From Oryzias latipes (Eukaryota; Chordata; Actinopteri; Beloniformes; Adrianichthyidae): a DNA stretch of 64,000 nucleotides. Where the stretch lies: assembly GCF_002234675.1 (NCBI RefSeq), contig NC_019877.2, positions 4,309,041 through 4,373,040 of the forward strand, in the 5' to 3' direction. Positions within the stretch are counted from its first letter, which is position 1. Each line of letters begins with the position of its first letter. The position numbers and the translations under genes were made by a program. This document shows positions 11,996-23,200 of this stretch, piece after piece. The notes under the pieces were generated by a model, which did not search any database, was not told the DNA's origin, and saw only the letters and a list, made by a program, of their open reading frames with translations.

Positions 11996-13387
11996 GACCT
12001 GAAGGTTAGCCCCGCCTTAAGCCCCTAGGACTCATGGGAAGTGGGCAGCAGCAGCCCCCTCTAATGATTCAGCTCTCTGTTGCATGTGGTCAGCATCCAG
12101 CAGTGTGGCAGACATCAAGTTAGCAACACACAAGACATTCAGTCTTGATGATGGTAACATGACAATGTCAGTATATATGACACTTGCCGCAGTAAGTCAT
12201 GTACCAGGAAACCCTGAAAAGTTACTGACTCAGGAAGTAAAAGTTGTCTTTTTCCACTTAAATCATCACAACACAGGTTTCCCTTGGTAAATGTGTCTTA
12301 ATTCATGAATTCATATAATGAAGACTTAATATTTCCACACTTTAGTGATCACATCTTTACTTATCAGAAGGAAAGCAGTAAAATAAACATCACTACACGT
12401 TGCACAGTATAGTTTAATATCATGTTAGCTTTTTTTCCCTGTTCCATTTGCAGCAGCAGTTTTAACTTCATCAGCATTTGAAGCAACAATAGTTTTTTAG
12501 ATTGTAGTCTACAGGACAGTCTGTTTCCTCTCAACATCCTTCAGCTTTTGCTGGCCCTGAATCCATCTGCAGTTGGTCACTCTTCTTTTTTGGATCATTT
12601 TAGATTTTGAATTATGCAAACCAGGGACCAACAAGAGCTGCAGTTCTGAAGATGCTCTGTCCTTTTTGTCTACACATCAGAAACTGGCTTCTATCAGGCT
12701 GGCTCTAACCCCTGATTTGGTCTTGAGTCCTGCTGCAAGGGAACATACTTGAGTCTGGTTTGTTCTGGACAGTTAAAGATGCACAGATAAAGGAAAAATT
12801 TCTAAATTTGCAGGATGTTTTCCCAAAATCAGATGTTTAGTTTTTTTACCTGGGTATGCCACTATTCATGTGATACTAGGCTTCCACTGGTGAGTTAGAG
12901 GGGATCAATGACTTATTTTATTGGTTAAGGTTACTTTTTAAATGCTCAATTTTTCCCTCTAACCAGGTTCCACTATAACAGTTCCTCACTATCCTAAGAC
13001 TGATAAATCAAAATAAGAAAAAAGACCTAAAAGAGGGTGAATCAAAGTCGGCTCAAAAGTTAGTTTTGGAGTATTCCTGCTGATTTTTCCCATCAGGCTC
13101 ATGAGCCTTAGGGGCTGAGGAAGGCTAAACATGCAGCACACCTTGCAGCAGCACACCATCAAGCAAATGCTTGTAATGACCCTGTTCTACTGACCCAAAG
13201 GCATGCAAGCTTTTCATTCCTTTCACCAAAACACTTTACCAACCCAGACACCTTACACAATAAAGAAAAAGTGATTAACATATGATGTCACAAAAACCGG
13301 ACACTCACTTGAGTCCACATATTTTTGAGCCATCACATAACCCCAACCCCATCACTCAGAATGTTTGACACAAAACCATGTCAAAGG
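11996..13387. other. 3' flank of the ACE-like gene, no other gene seen
   Basis: I find no coding frame or known repeat. The minus-strand 3' UTR of the ACE-like gene must lie here. A minus-strand AATAAA (plus-strand TTTATT at 12917-12922) about 470 bp past the stop is a possible polyadenylation signal. Confidence 0.4.
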
Positions 13388-16300
13388 TTAAGCCTTTATG
13401 TTTTCTGGGTAGTCTTCAGGGGTGGGTGGGAGCCACATGAAATCAGGCCACCCCAAGGTCTCATTCACATTTTGCTTTTCCAGCCATCTAATGACAGGGT
13501 CAAAGTATTTCATGAGCGAGCTAGCATCGATCTTATTGGTGCCAATAGTCTCTTGAAGAAGTTCAGGCCAAGGTCTGGAAGAACCGGGTTCAAGGATTTT
13601 CCTGGTGAGGAAGAGAGAAATGGTCAGTCATTTAGTATCAACATATTGCATCTTTGATAGAAAATCAAATAAATGGTAATACTTCAGAATGGTTCCTGCT
13701 TCTTTAGAGCGGTAGATGTCACATGTGTGCAAAGGACCCGTGTGATTGGCTGCCTCACACAACTTTTCATGGAGTTGAAACTGGAGGATGAAGCTGACAA
13801 AATACCTGCAGTAGACAAGAAGTTCTTGGTGAACCAGTTAGGAAAATAATGGACATTTCTTTTTATAGCCTTCTTCATTCCATTTAAGAAAAAGACTTAA
13901 AATTTACCAAAAATAATTAGATAATTAAATCAAGTATTGAGTCTCCAGCACCTACACAAAATTTAAGCTAATCTGAAGTATAAGATTATGCAGTTTCCCA
14001 AACTACCACTTGATTTTGGTTTCAAAAGGGAGTCAAATCCTACTGGTTCGACGGTCAAAGTGTCCGAACGGACACTTGAGCTCAAATTTGTCAATTCCTA
14101 GAAGTGTTTCTTCACCCATGGGAGGGGGAGGCTTGAGTAAACCTTCACCTAGTCCCACCCACCCAGTCCATTTTCACAACATTGTTCCACTAGGTGTGGT
14201 AAACTCCAGGCAAAATGCTTAAACCCCTTCCATTGTGTGCCATTTGGGTAGGGTAGGAGATAATAAAGTCAAATGTATACTAACTGAACAAGTTTCTTTT
14301 CAGCCCTAAAGGGTTCAAGTGGAACATTACCTGATGTATGGGGTGTTGTTGGGGATGTGGAATTTTGCCCCGGGATCAAACTGCTCTTCTGTTCGTCTGA
14401 TGGGTGGACAGATTCCTTGATATTTGGTTCTGGAAGGAGACAAATGCATCAATTAGAACACGGATTTGAAAGATCATTTAACATTTATTCAAATAGTTTG
14501 CTCCCAATCCTACCTGAGGTACCACCAGTCAGCATTGTACCTCTCTGGAGGGGTTTTCTCACTAAATACTCCCCATCGCCAGAGGTCCACCAGATAGCCA
14601 AAAGGAAGGAAAGCTATTTTCTGCAAGGCCATATTTAGCAAGAAGTTGAGGTTGGTTTCTGGTGAAAAAAGGGGGGAAAAAAGTGCCCATTGCTTAATGG
14701 TTCTTAAAACTGTCACATTTTAGTTTATTGATGATAAACCAACAGTAAACGGAAGTTCTGTAGTCACCTTCATCAGACTCTGCAGACTTCATCAGGTTAA
14801 TCTTGTGGAGATGCTTTGGTGTTGAAACAGAAAGGGCCATAAGATCCCCAATGGCTTCATGAAAACCAGGGTTAGCCCCATCACGAAAACCAACTGGCTG
14901 GTTCTTGTACTGGAGGTAGTACTGGATGTGCCCCATTTCATGGTGTACAGTGAAGAATTCATCCATTGTGACTTTGGTGCACTGCTTTATCCTGCAAAAA
15001 GCCATAGTTCAAGTCTCCCAAATCCTGATTCAGTCAGAAGTTTAGCCAATAGACAAATTCTTCTACCTGAAGTCTTTGCGGTTGTAGAAGTCCCAGGCCG
15101 ATGCATGACACACAACGTCTCGATCATTAGGCTTGACAATCATGGATCCTTCCCAGAATTCCTTTGGCATCTCCATCAATCCCAGGGAGGTGAAGAACTC
15201 CTCTGCCACTCGAAACATGTGTGTAGCATTGTAACCCTGTGAAAGACAAGCAACACAACCTGACTTAATTTGTTCATCCTTTCCCACAGCTTTTCCAAAA
15301 AGATTAAACAAAGCAGCCATGACACTTACTTGTCTGACCATTTCATCAGTCACATCCACATTGACTTTGCCAGGAAAAGGGATCATCAGATCATAAATGT
15401 TGTTCCAGGTCTGAGCCCACATGTTTCCTAAGTCAGATGATAAAATCTTTAGCAAACTATTCCCACATACTGCTTTATAAAAATACAAAAAATGTGACAA
15501 TCCACCAAATTTATTTGCATAAATATAAAAACTGTCCTTAAAGACCCACTTAGATCTAATAATAAATAAATACTTGTTTTTCTGATAATTACGACGAGGA
15601 ATTAGGGCCCCCCAAAAAAAAGTAAATTTACAAGATTTTATCTTGTAAATTTATGAAAAAAAGCTTGTAAATTTACGAGATTAAAGTGGAAGTGAGCATG
15701 CAGAGCAACAGTTGAAGGAATCAGGAGCAGATGAAAAGAAAAAGCCATTTGTGATGTAGAAAATAAGCAGGCGGGCAACAAGCTCCCTGCTAAGTTAAGT
15801 GTCATGCATTTGCTGCTTTAACAAACACTACTGTGCATCCTACCCAACAGGTGTGCAGGGATTGGTCCTTTCAGGTTGATGTACTTGGAACCATATTGGT
15901 TGTAGAGCTTGCGACGCACGAAAGCGTGCAGGTGCAGATAGAGCGGCTGGATGGTTTTGTAAAGATTGTCCATGTCCTGCTCAAAGGTTTCACTGTCATC
16001 ATCCCAGGATCGCCACCAAGCTCCAGTGTCTGCAAATCCTAAGGGACACAAATTAGTGTGTTTCTGTTTATTTATTTAAGTAGAGTTTATTAAATGAAAT
16101 AGTTTTGACAAACACAGATATGACTTCTGTGTAACATTATGTTCTTACCATCAGCTCTGGAGGCTTTGTTGCTGAGCTCTACAAACCTGGAGTAGAGCTT
16201 TTTCAGAGGAACTCCTGCTGTGTTGTGCCAGGCCTCCCATGTAAACAGCAGCAAGTTGTAGCTCCTGGATTTGGCCATAGTTTCATCGATCTCTACAAAA

Positions 16301-18516
16301 TAAAAATAAAAATATTAGTCCAACAGCCACAACAGAATAGAATAATTGATTATGAACTCAAGGTCCAAATAACAAAAAAGAAAATCCTTACAGAAAAAGG
16401 TACAATATACATATAAAAATGCTGACAACAATAAACAAAAATCCAAGTAAAAACACAAATTACAAACTTAAAAATTGATCCATACTAGAACCTCCAGACT
16501 GGAAACTGATATTCAAGAATGCCGTCGTTTATATTGGTGAGGGCTCAAATAATTTCATTCTTTGAGCCTTTAAGAAGTTGAACAAAACCATAAATACATT
16601 TTCTTAAAAAGAACTAGTGTCAACACCAGCACCAAAGTCAACTCACTAGCACTATACCACTGTGCACAGCTATGTGCAGCTGCTAAATCTTCCCTTAAAC
16701 AGCTTTAAAGTGTGCAAGATATAAATATATATATATATTTTTTACTTTATTTTAAAAAAAATGTGAGAAGTAAACTTGATGAAGGCAACTTAAGAAAGTG
16801 TCCTTTTCTGGTAGTCGTCTTTAATATTTAGAAACTTGATTCGTATACATGGACATATCTCAGAAGTATTTTAGTGATTTTTTTGCATACTCACACCACC
16901 ATACCCCGTTTCTAAATCTTATATTTGACTGATGTTTCTGAGAGCCCTTCAAAATAAAATTGATCAGCATTGACTTCCCCATACACCATTTCTGCATTGT
17001 ATGTTTGACCGAGTATTCATTTATGGCTACATTAACTTACCAGAGTCCAAGCTCCAGCTGACATTTGGCTGTGGGGAAATCTCAACTGTGGAATAAATGC
17101 GGCTCATGTTGCTGAGAATGATGTTTAGCTAAAAGAGAAATGGATAGTCTTTTATGTGTCAAAGATTGTTTTATTTTTTCCCCCCCTCTATCAAAAAGTA
17201 GAACAAACCTCCTCTCTTTCATGCTTTTGCAGGTTGGCAGAACCCAGAATCTTCATGCCTCCAATTAAGCGTTTGTCTTTAGGGTCAGGGAGAGAGTCTA
17301 TCAACTCATCAGGAAAGACAGTCTTGGCTTTTGTCCCCCAAGCTTCAGAGAAATCATCCAATTCAAGAAAGGCCTCCACCTGAAAGAGAATAAAGAAATG
17401 TGGAGTCAGCAGTGTTCAAGTACTGCAAATAACTAATTTGGTTCATATAGTTTGTCCAGTTTATCAAAACTGCATTTTATTATCATTATTTTGAAAAACA
17501 CAACTTCAATTCAATTTGTAGCCCAAAATCACAACAAGAGTTGTCTCAATGGGCTTCGTACCATTCTATATACTGTAAATACTAACTTTCAATTACTGTC
17601 AATTAACTACATCAAAAGAGAATTTGCATTCATAGCAGTGGAGAAGAAAAAAAAAAGGAATGTCTTTTGCATGTCCATTACGGTCATCGCTACAATTCAC
17701 TACTAGTTTTGTTGATCAAACTGGATAACTTCCTCTTTGTTTAGAAAAACCCACACCTCAGTTTTAATTAGAATTAACTCACTAATCTGTTTTAAAGGGT
17801 AAACTGAACACATAGCTGATATTTAATAACAGCCAGTGTTGGGAGTAACACATGCAAAAGTTACGTTTTACACTAAGATTTTACTTTTTGTAGTAACTGA
17901 GTTGTGTAAGGCAGTACTAATGATTTTTTATGTAATAAGCCACAAAAATATATGGAAGCATTTGTACTTTTCTGTCATTCTTAACACCCCCACCATTCAA
18001 ACTTTGTTCTTGTGGCATTTTTCTATTAGAGCAAATACGTGAAGAAAATTATGCCTAAAATTGTATTTCTTTATTCAAATTGTTGTGAATCAGGAGCAGA
18101 CAAAAGAAAATGCCATTTGAATCTGAGCCGTCTGTCCTCTTTTGTAGGCAATTGAATATTTTACATATGTGCATTATATTAGAATACATATATTATCTCA
18201 TGTTCTCCTTCTGCAGGTTTTACCAGAAATTAATGCAAAACTAATGCAATAATCATGAAGCATCTTCAGACTGCAGTCTTCTCACCTGAACTTTGGAATT
18301 GTAGTCTGTTAAGTTGGTCTCGAAGTTCCAGCTTGCAGACACGGCAAAGGAAAAAACCTCCTCAGCAGTGCTGTTGAAATCACTGAGGAACCTCAGAACA
18401 TCAGACGTGCTGTTTGCATATTCTCCTGGCAGCCAGCTTTCTGGAAGAGCACAGGAGCACCCCAAAAGAGGCCAAAGAAATATCAACCACGGGAGGCTTT
18501 TCTGACCAGCAGCCAT
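13388..18516 (-). CDS. Angiotensin-converting-enzyme-like peptidyl-dipeptidase, single domain, secreted type
   Basis: Twelve exons with continuous phase: 18286-18516, 17209-17379, 17041-17128, 16149-16292, 15844-16038, 15330-15427, 15067-15236, 14768-14991, 14514-14658, 14331-14429, 13683-13805, 13388-13601. They give about 633 residues. A hydrophobic signal peptide ([16 protein letters not shown]) opens exon 1. The M2-family zinc site HEMGH is in exon 8, with the downstream glutamate ligand in FHEAIGD. Residues that line the ACE pocket are present: [22 protein letters not shown] and PYIRYF. This is ACE rather than ACE2, since no collectrin-like tail follows. The protein stops at [10 protein letters not shown], where two-domain ACE has its interdomain linker. 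There is no second domain and no membrane anchor, as in insect AnCE. It should cleave C-terminal dipeptides from extracellular peptides. Orthology to vertebrate ace is not settled. Confidence 0.92.
15623..15653. repeat. Perfect hairpin in an ACE-like intron
   Basis: TAAATTTACAAGAT at 15623-15636 is the exact reverse complement of 15640-15653, with a 3-base loop. A related unit, CTTGTAAATTTACGAG, follows at about 15664-15679. This is probably the end of a small palindromic repeat. Confidence 0.75.
15705..15795 (-). mobile_element. Fragment of the TTAA-ended transposon family
   Basis: GAATCAGGAGCAGAT followed by TTTGTGATGTAGAAAATA is the reverse complement of the internal part of the copies at 44.1-44.4 and 48.5-48.8 kb. 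It lies in the intron between exons 5 and 6 of the ACE-like gene. Confidence 0.55.
17500..17705. repeat. Dispersed fish repeat fragment
   Basis: TTCAATTCAATTTGTAGCCC and AATGGGCTTCGTACCATTC are phrases of a very common dispersed fish repeat (LINE/SINE-derived, from memory). It lies between exons 1 and 2 of the ACE-like gene. Confidence 0.45.
18068..18120 (-). mobile_element. Short fragment of the TTAA-ended transposon family
   Basis: TTATTCAAATTGTTGTGAATC and the following GAGCAGAC match the reverse complement of the 48.5-kb copy. It is intronic in the ACE-like gene. Confidence 0.5.
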
Positions 18517-18566
18517 GGCTGGAGACCTCCTCAGAAAGATTGAGGAAGAAACCTGTCATCAGCTGG

Positions 18567-18587
18567 TTTTAAAAGCTACATATATAT
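18567..18587 (-). promoter_or_regulatory. Candidate core promoter of the ACE-like gene
   Basis: TATATAT at 18580-18587 and TTTTAAAA at 18567-18574 lie 50-70 bp upstream of the start codon (18514-18516). This spacing would give a 5' UTR of about 35 bp. The dispersed repeat begins at 18598, just beyond these sites. Confidence 0.4.
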
Positions 18588-18597
18588 CTGTGGGTCC

Positions 18598-19665
18598 TTG
18601 AGGAACACCTACCTTCCTTTGTCATTCATGATACGGGTCAGGTGTGTCAATTTGACCTGGAATTACCTGACTGAAAACCTGAACATGTTGACAGCAATCC
18701 TGTGATGCAACCTGAACACATCATCAGTGATGTAAGCTGGGGTCATGGAGTGTTTAGGATCTTTCAGAAATCATTCTCTTCTGCGGCCCCGGTGGTCTCC
18801 TTGCTGGCCCCAGTGATGTTTTATACCCTGCAAAGCGACAGGCCTATGAACCCCCTTGCAGCCCACGACATTGCCTGCCAGCAGTTGTTCTGGTGTAGGT
18901 ACCACAACTGTTCGGCCTGCAGCATACTTTACCCTCTTCTTCTCATTCGCCTCGTCAATCCGGTCCTCCCAGGGGATGGTCAGTTCCAGTAGAACAATCT
19001 GCTTGGAGGCTTCTGAGATGAGCAGCATATCTGGCCTCAGGGTTATAGTTGTGAAGGTTTCTAGAATGTTCAGTTGTTTTCCTAGGTCAACTTTTAACTC
19101 CTTGTGATGTTGGTAGCAGGCCTGAGTGGTTGGCCCTGGCAGCTAGTGGTGGCTTCTCCCCAGTGCGGACAAAGGTGATGGTGTCCTTCAGCAGGGGTAA
19201 TGCCACTGCTTGTGGTGTTAGCTATAGCTTTCAGGACTTGTCATGGCACCAACGGTAGCGCCCCTTGCTCAGCACTTTTGAACAGCAGCTGAGGATGTTC
19301 TCAAGTCACCAGCCTGGCACATGTTGCAGGCTGGTGACTCCAGCCTGCAACCTGGTAGGATCTCATAGATGGCCCGTATAATTGACATGTACCACAATTG
19401 ATATGATAGTTTCAACGACATTAGTATTTTTCCTGATTTGTTTTGTGTCAAAACTAAATATGTGTGAAACACTAAATACATTTATTCCAGACTTGCACTA
19501 AGCCTATTTTAAAAATTATGGAGACCAATACCTGTTATTTTTATTATATCACCTCAAAAAAGGAATTTTATCAGCAAATATTTATGTTTTGACTTATTTT
19601 AAAGTGTCATTGTGAGCTTAAACTGCATGTTTGTTGTTTAAACTTTTTTCAGCATCGCTTAGAGC
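18598..19665 (+). repeat. Older dispersed repeat, second copy, next to the ACE-like promoter
   Basis: The head (18600-18680) matches 2871-2956, the next part matches 3308-3390, and 18775-19665 matches 11096-11990. The minus-strand remnant at 18771-19028 (SEASKQIVLLELT followed by PWEDRI) is better preserved than the one at 11.1-11.3 kb and resembles the C-terminal part of a fish transposable-element protein. There is no intact frame. Confidence 0.65.
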
Positions 19666-20224
19666 TAAAAATGAAGAAATGTAAATGTCTGCTCTCCACA
19701 TTAGCCACATAAATTGATATAAAGACCAAGTTTTTGAACAAAAACCTACAGGTTTTTTTTTTTCTGAATTCCGTCATGTTTATGGATCAAAACAATGTAC
19801 ATTTAAAAAGAATTCCTGCCAGGTTTGAACACACTTTCTAGTTTTCTTTACAAAACTGGCCTCTAGTGGATATCTTAAGTATTGCATCTTGCTAACGGCT
19901 TTTCTTTTTTATATATCATAATTTCTATTCCCAATAACAAAGTTTTTTTTAGTGCTGGATAAATAATATTTTTTCATGATATGTATTTTTATTTTGCACA
20001 AATAAAGCAGTAACATACGCCCACAGAAGTCTGGCTCGGATGTTTTCCTGTCTCTGCAGGACTTGTGCGGTCCTGCCCTGACTGACGGCTGCAGCTTTGC
20101 GCTTCTTTCCGCGGTCTCCACCTTCCCAAATACCTCGCTGGCTCCACTTAGTCCTGTCAAGAACTTTTGCATTTTCCTCTAACAGAACAGGCCTTTTAAA
20201 AACAACTTTATAGTTGCAGCCAGA
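19666..20224. other. Upstream region of abi3
   Basis: There is no recognised repeat. The GC content rises at 20020-20140, as expected for a promoter or 5' UTR. No TATA box is at a usable position. Confidence 0.4.
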
Positions 20225-23200
20225 ATGGGAGACATGGCCGTGGAGAAGACCTTCTCAGAAATTGTCACTCAGATTTTTGAAGAGGCTCCAGCTTCTAGGA
20301 AGGCTCTCACCGACAACCACAGCAACCTTCTCCAGGTGGCAGATTACTGCGAAAAAAAGTATCTTCAGGTGGGTGAACCTAGAAAAATGACTTTTAAACA
20401 ACTAGAAAGCATGTTTTCCTTTTTGTGCATGTTTGTAAAACCACAGGCAGATGATCCAAGCAAAGCCATTGAAGAAGCCAAAGCTTTGGTAACCCAGGCT
20501 TTAGCCAGTGTGTCTTACCAGATCAACAGAGTAGCCAGCTCTCTGCTCAAGCTGCTGGACTCCCAGGCCATGCAGATCAAAGACATGGAGTCCTCCATCA
20601 ACCTGGTGTCACTGGTGAGGAGACCTCTGGGCTTTTGGGGCTAAACAATGACAAATCTGACAAAAAGGTCCTTCATGCATTTAGATAACATTCCATTTAT
20701 TTTCAGTCTGAAAACAAATGATTTTAACTAAAACTGCTTTCAAATGTAGCACATAAAACCAAATAAAGTCATCAAATTCTCTGTTAGGGGCTTTAAGAAG
20801 AAGAACTATCTTAAAGTTATCAAGACATTCCTTGATAAATTGCATCAAATAAGCAGAATAAGAAGCTTGGAGTCAATTGCACCATAAAATCTGTAATTTA
20901 TTAAATGAAAAGTCCTTTTAGCAACGAAATGTTACCAGAGTTAGCTTACTCATTAAAGATTATTTTAGTACACAAAGTTAAAAATAAAGATTTAATGCCA
21001 TAAGTTGAGGGAGTAACTAAGTAGGATAATTGTTGGATCTTTTCTAGAGTAAAAGTGTTTACCAATGCGGGAGGGGAGGTTCCTTGTTCCAATCCTATTT
21101 CCCAATTTAAAATCACTTTGTTTTTGTGAGGCAACACTGACTTGCAAAAGTGTTTTTATTGTTTCTCATTATCCAAACCAAGCTATCTGATAAGTTGCGA
21201 TTTCGCAGAAAATTTAAGACAATTCTTCTGCATATTTATAATTTTTTAGTACAAACAAAAAAATTTTTAGCATGGTAATTATGAAAATAAGTGCAAAGAT
21301 TAACAGATTTACCTTGAGTGAGCTGGTTTAAACAGGATAATTGGGAATGTCTGTGTGAGTTTTTGACATCTTAAAATCAAGCAGTTTTGGGTCAAATTGA
21401 TCGTCTATTTAACAAATGACAATAATTTTGCTTGATTATTATTGTAATGCTATTTTAGAAAATACAATCAACCCATGGGGTTTTTAGGTTGAGAATAAAA
21501 TGGCTCTAAACAAAACTTTAATGATAACAAAATCAGAAAAAGTTAACATGTTTGTCATTTTTTTATCTTTTAAATGCTGCACAATAACAACAGGCATGAG
21601 TGTTAAAGTTTTTAACAAAATATTGATATTTTTTACCATATATTGATCCAGGCTGCAGCGATCCACTTAGAAAAGGTGGCTCGGAGGGAAATCGGTGCTT
21701 TCACTTCTCCAAAAGCCAAAACGTGTGCCAAGCCTTTGACTCCTCCGCCATCTGGAAAGGAGCCTAAGACTTTCTACATTAGAGAACCAATATCATATTC
21801 CATCTTGGACTCAGTTGGACACAGTTTTGAGGTAAAAACACATAAGTCTGCAATGAAAACTTGCACAAAAAATATCCCTTTTTCCTTCCTTCCATCCATC
21901 AGAACATTGTGAATGTTCTTTCCTTATCAACTGTCTGCTTTTTTTCAGGTCATTGAATTTCAGCCCAAGAGCGCAGAGACAACAGACAGCACACAAAGAA
22001 ATCCAAACACCTCAGAGTATGTTGAAAGAGTCCAACTCTGTTTTTATTTTTATGTATTTTTATGTCTTTTTTACTTTCTTTGGTAAAAGATGGTTAAAAA
22101 ACTAAACTAAAAATCTTTACCCAAAACAAAAATATTGCTAAATGTTTTAATATAAATGTACAAGATGGAAAAGGTTAATAAAGAATAGAAGCCCAGGTTA
22201 CAGTAAAATGTGTTCCAGTCAAATAAATGTAAACGGTCTTTACTGTAATGATAGAATCCATTCAAATTGAAAAAATCTTTGCAGTCCTATAGGAACACAC
22301 TTACCTCAATACAGCTGTAGAACTTCTGATGATACAAAGTCTTGTAAAAGCGAAGCTTTCAGAAATACATTATATTAAACAGTGAATAATGAACAGTTTA
22401 GGATTTCTAGTTAAAGATGATAATTTCCTAAATGTCAGGTCATCACACTTTAGTTCATTTATCAGTATAGCATTTTTTTAAACATTGTGTAGCTCTTAAG
22501 AGCTTTTTATTTTTCACATTTTTTAAGGTAGCTGTCAAAAGTATTTGAATATTCCATTCAGCTTATAAGACACGTTTAAAACAGTGCAGGGCCTTAAAAA
22601 TAACAGTGGGTTGAAAAAGTCCTTGTCTGTCCGATTTATGCAAGTTCTCCACTTGAAAAAGTTGAGTGTGGTCCGTAATGTTTCAACACTTCAACTGTAA
22701 GAAAAAGTATTCAAATAAATAAATACAAATCCAGGAAGTCAGAGTTTTAGTGAACTGATGTGTATCATGTTGAAATGCTTTAGGCGTGGCCTTTTTTTTT
22801 TCTTTTTCCTCCAGCGATGTGTTTGGGATCGTTGTCATGCTTGAGAGATCCAGACAGGTTTCATCCTGAATGCTTTCCCTGAATGAAGGAAGTTTTTGAC
22901 CAGAATTTCACTGTACATACACACCATACATTCATATTTGTATTAATACAGATCAGTCATGTCTCCTTTGCATAAAAGTAGCCCAAATCATGTTGTTTCT
23001 ACACCCGTGCTTCACAGTGGATGTTACGGGATGTAACTAATCAGTCATCCCCCTCAAAACACAGCGACTGGCGTTAATACCAGGGAGTTCCATGCTGGTC
23101 TCATCTGCTCACATGACCTTCTCCCAATCCTCCTCCAGACGGGCCTGGAGATGTGTTGGTTTAAGCAGGGGAACTTTTGGAGCTCTGAAGGATTTGAATC

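Noticed and set aside
13684-13878. 64-codon minus-strand frame over an ACE-like exon
   Set aside because: Wrong register. The real exon 13683-13805 is read in another frame that continues the ACE protein.
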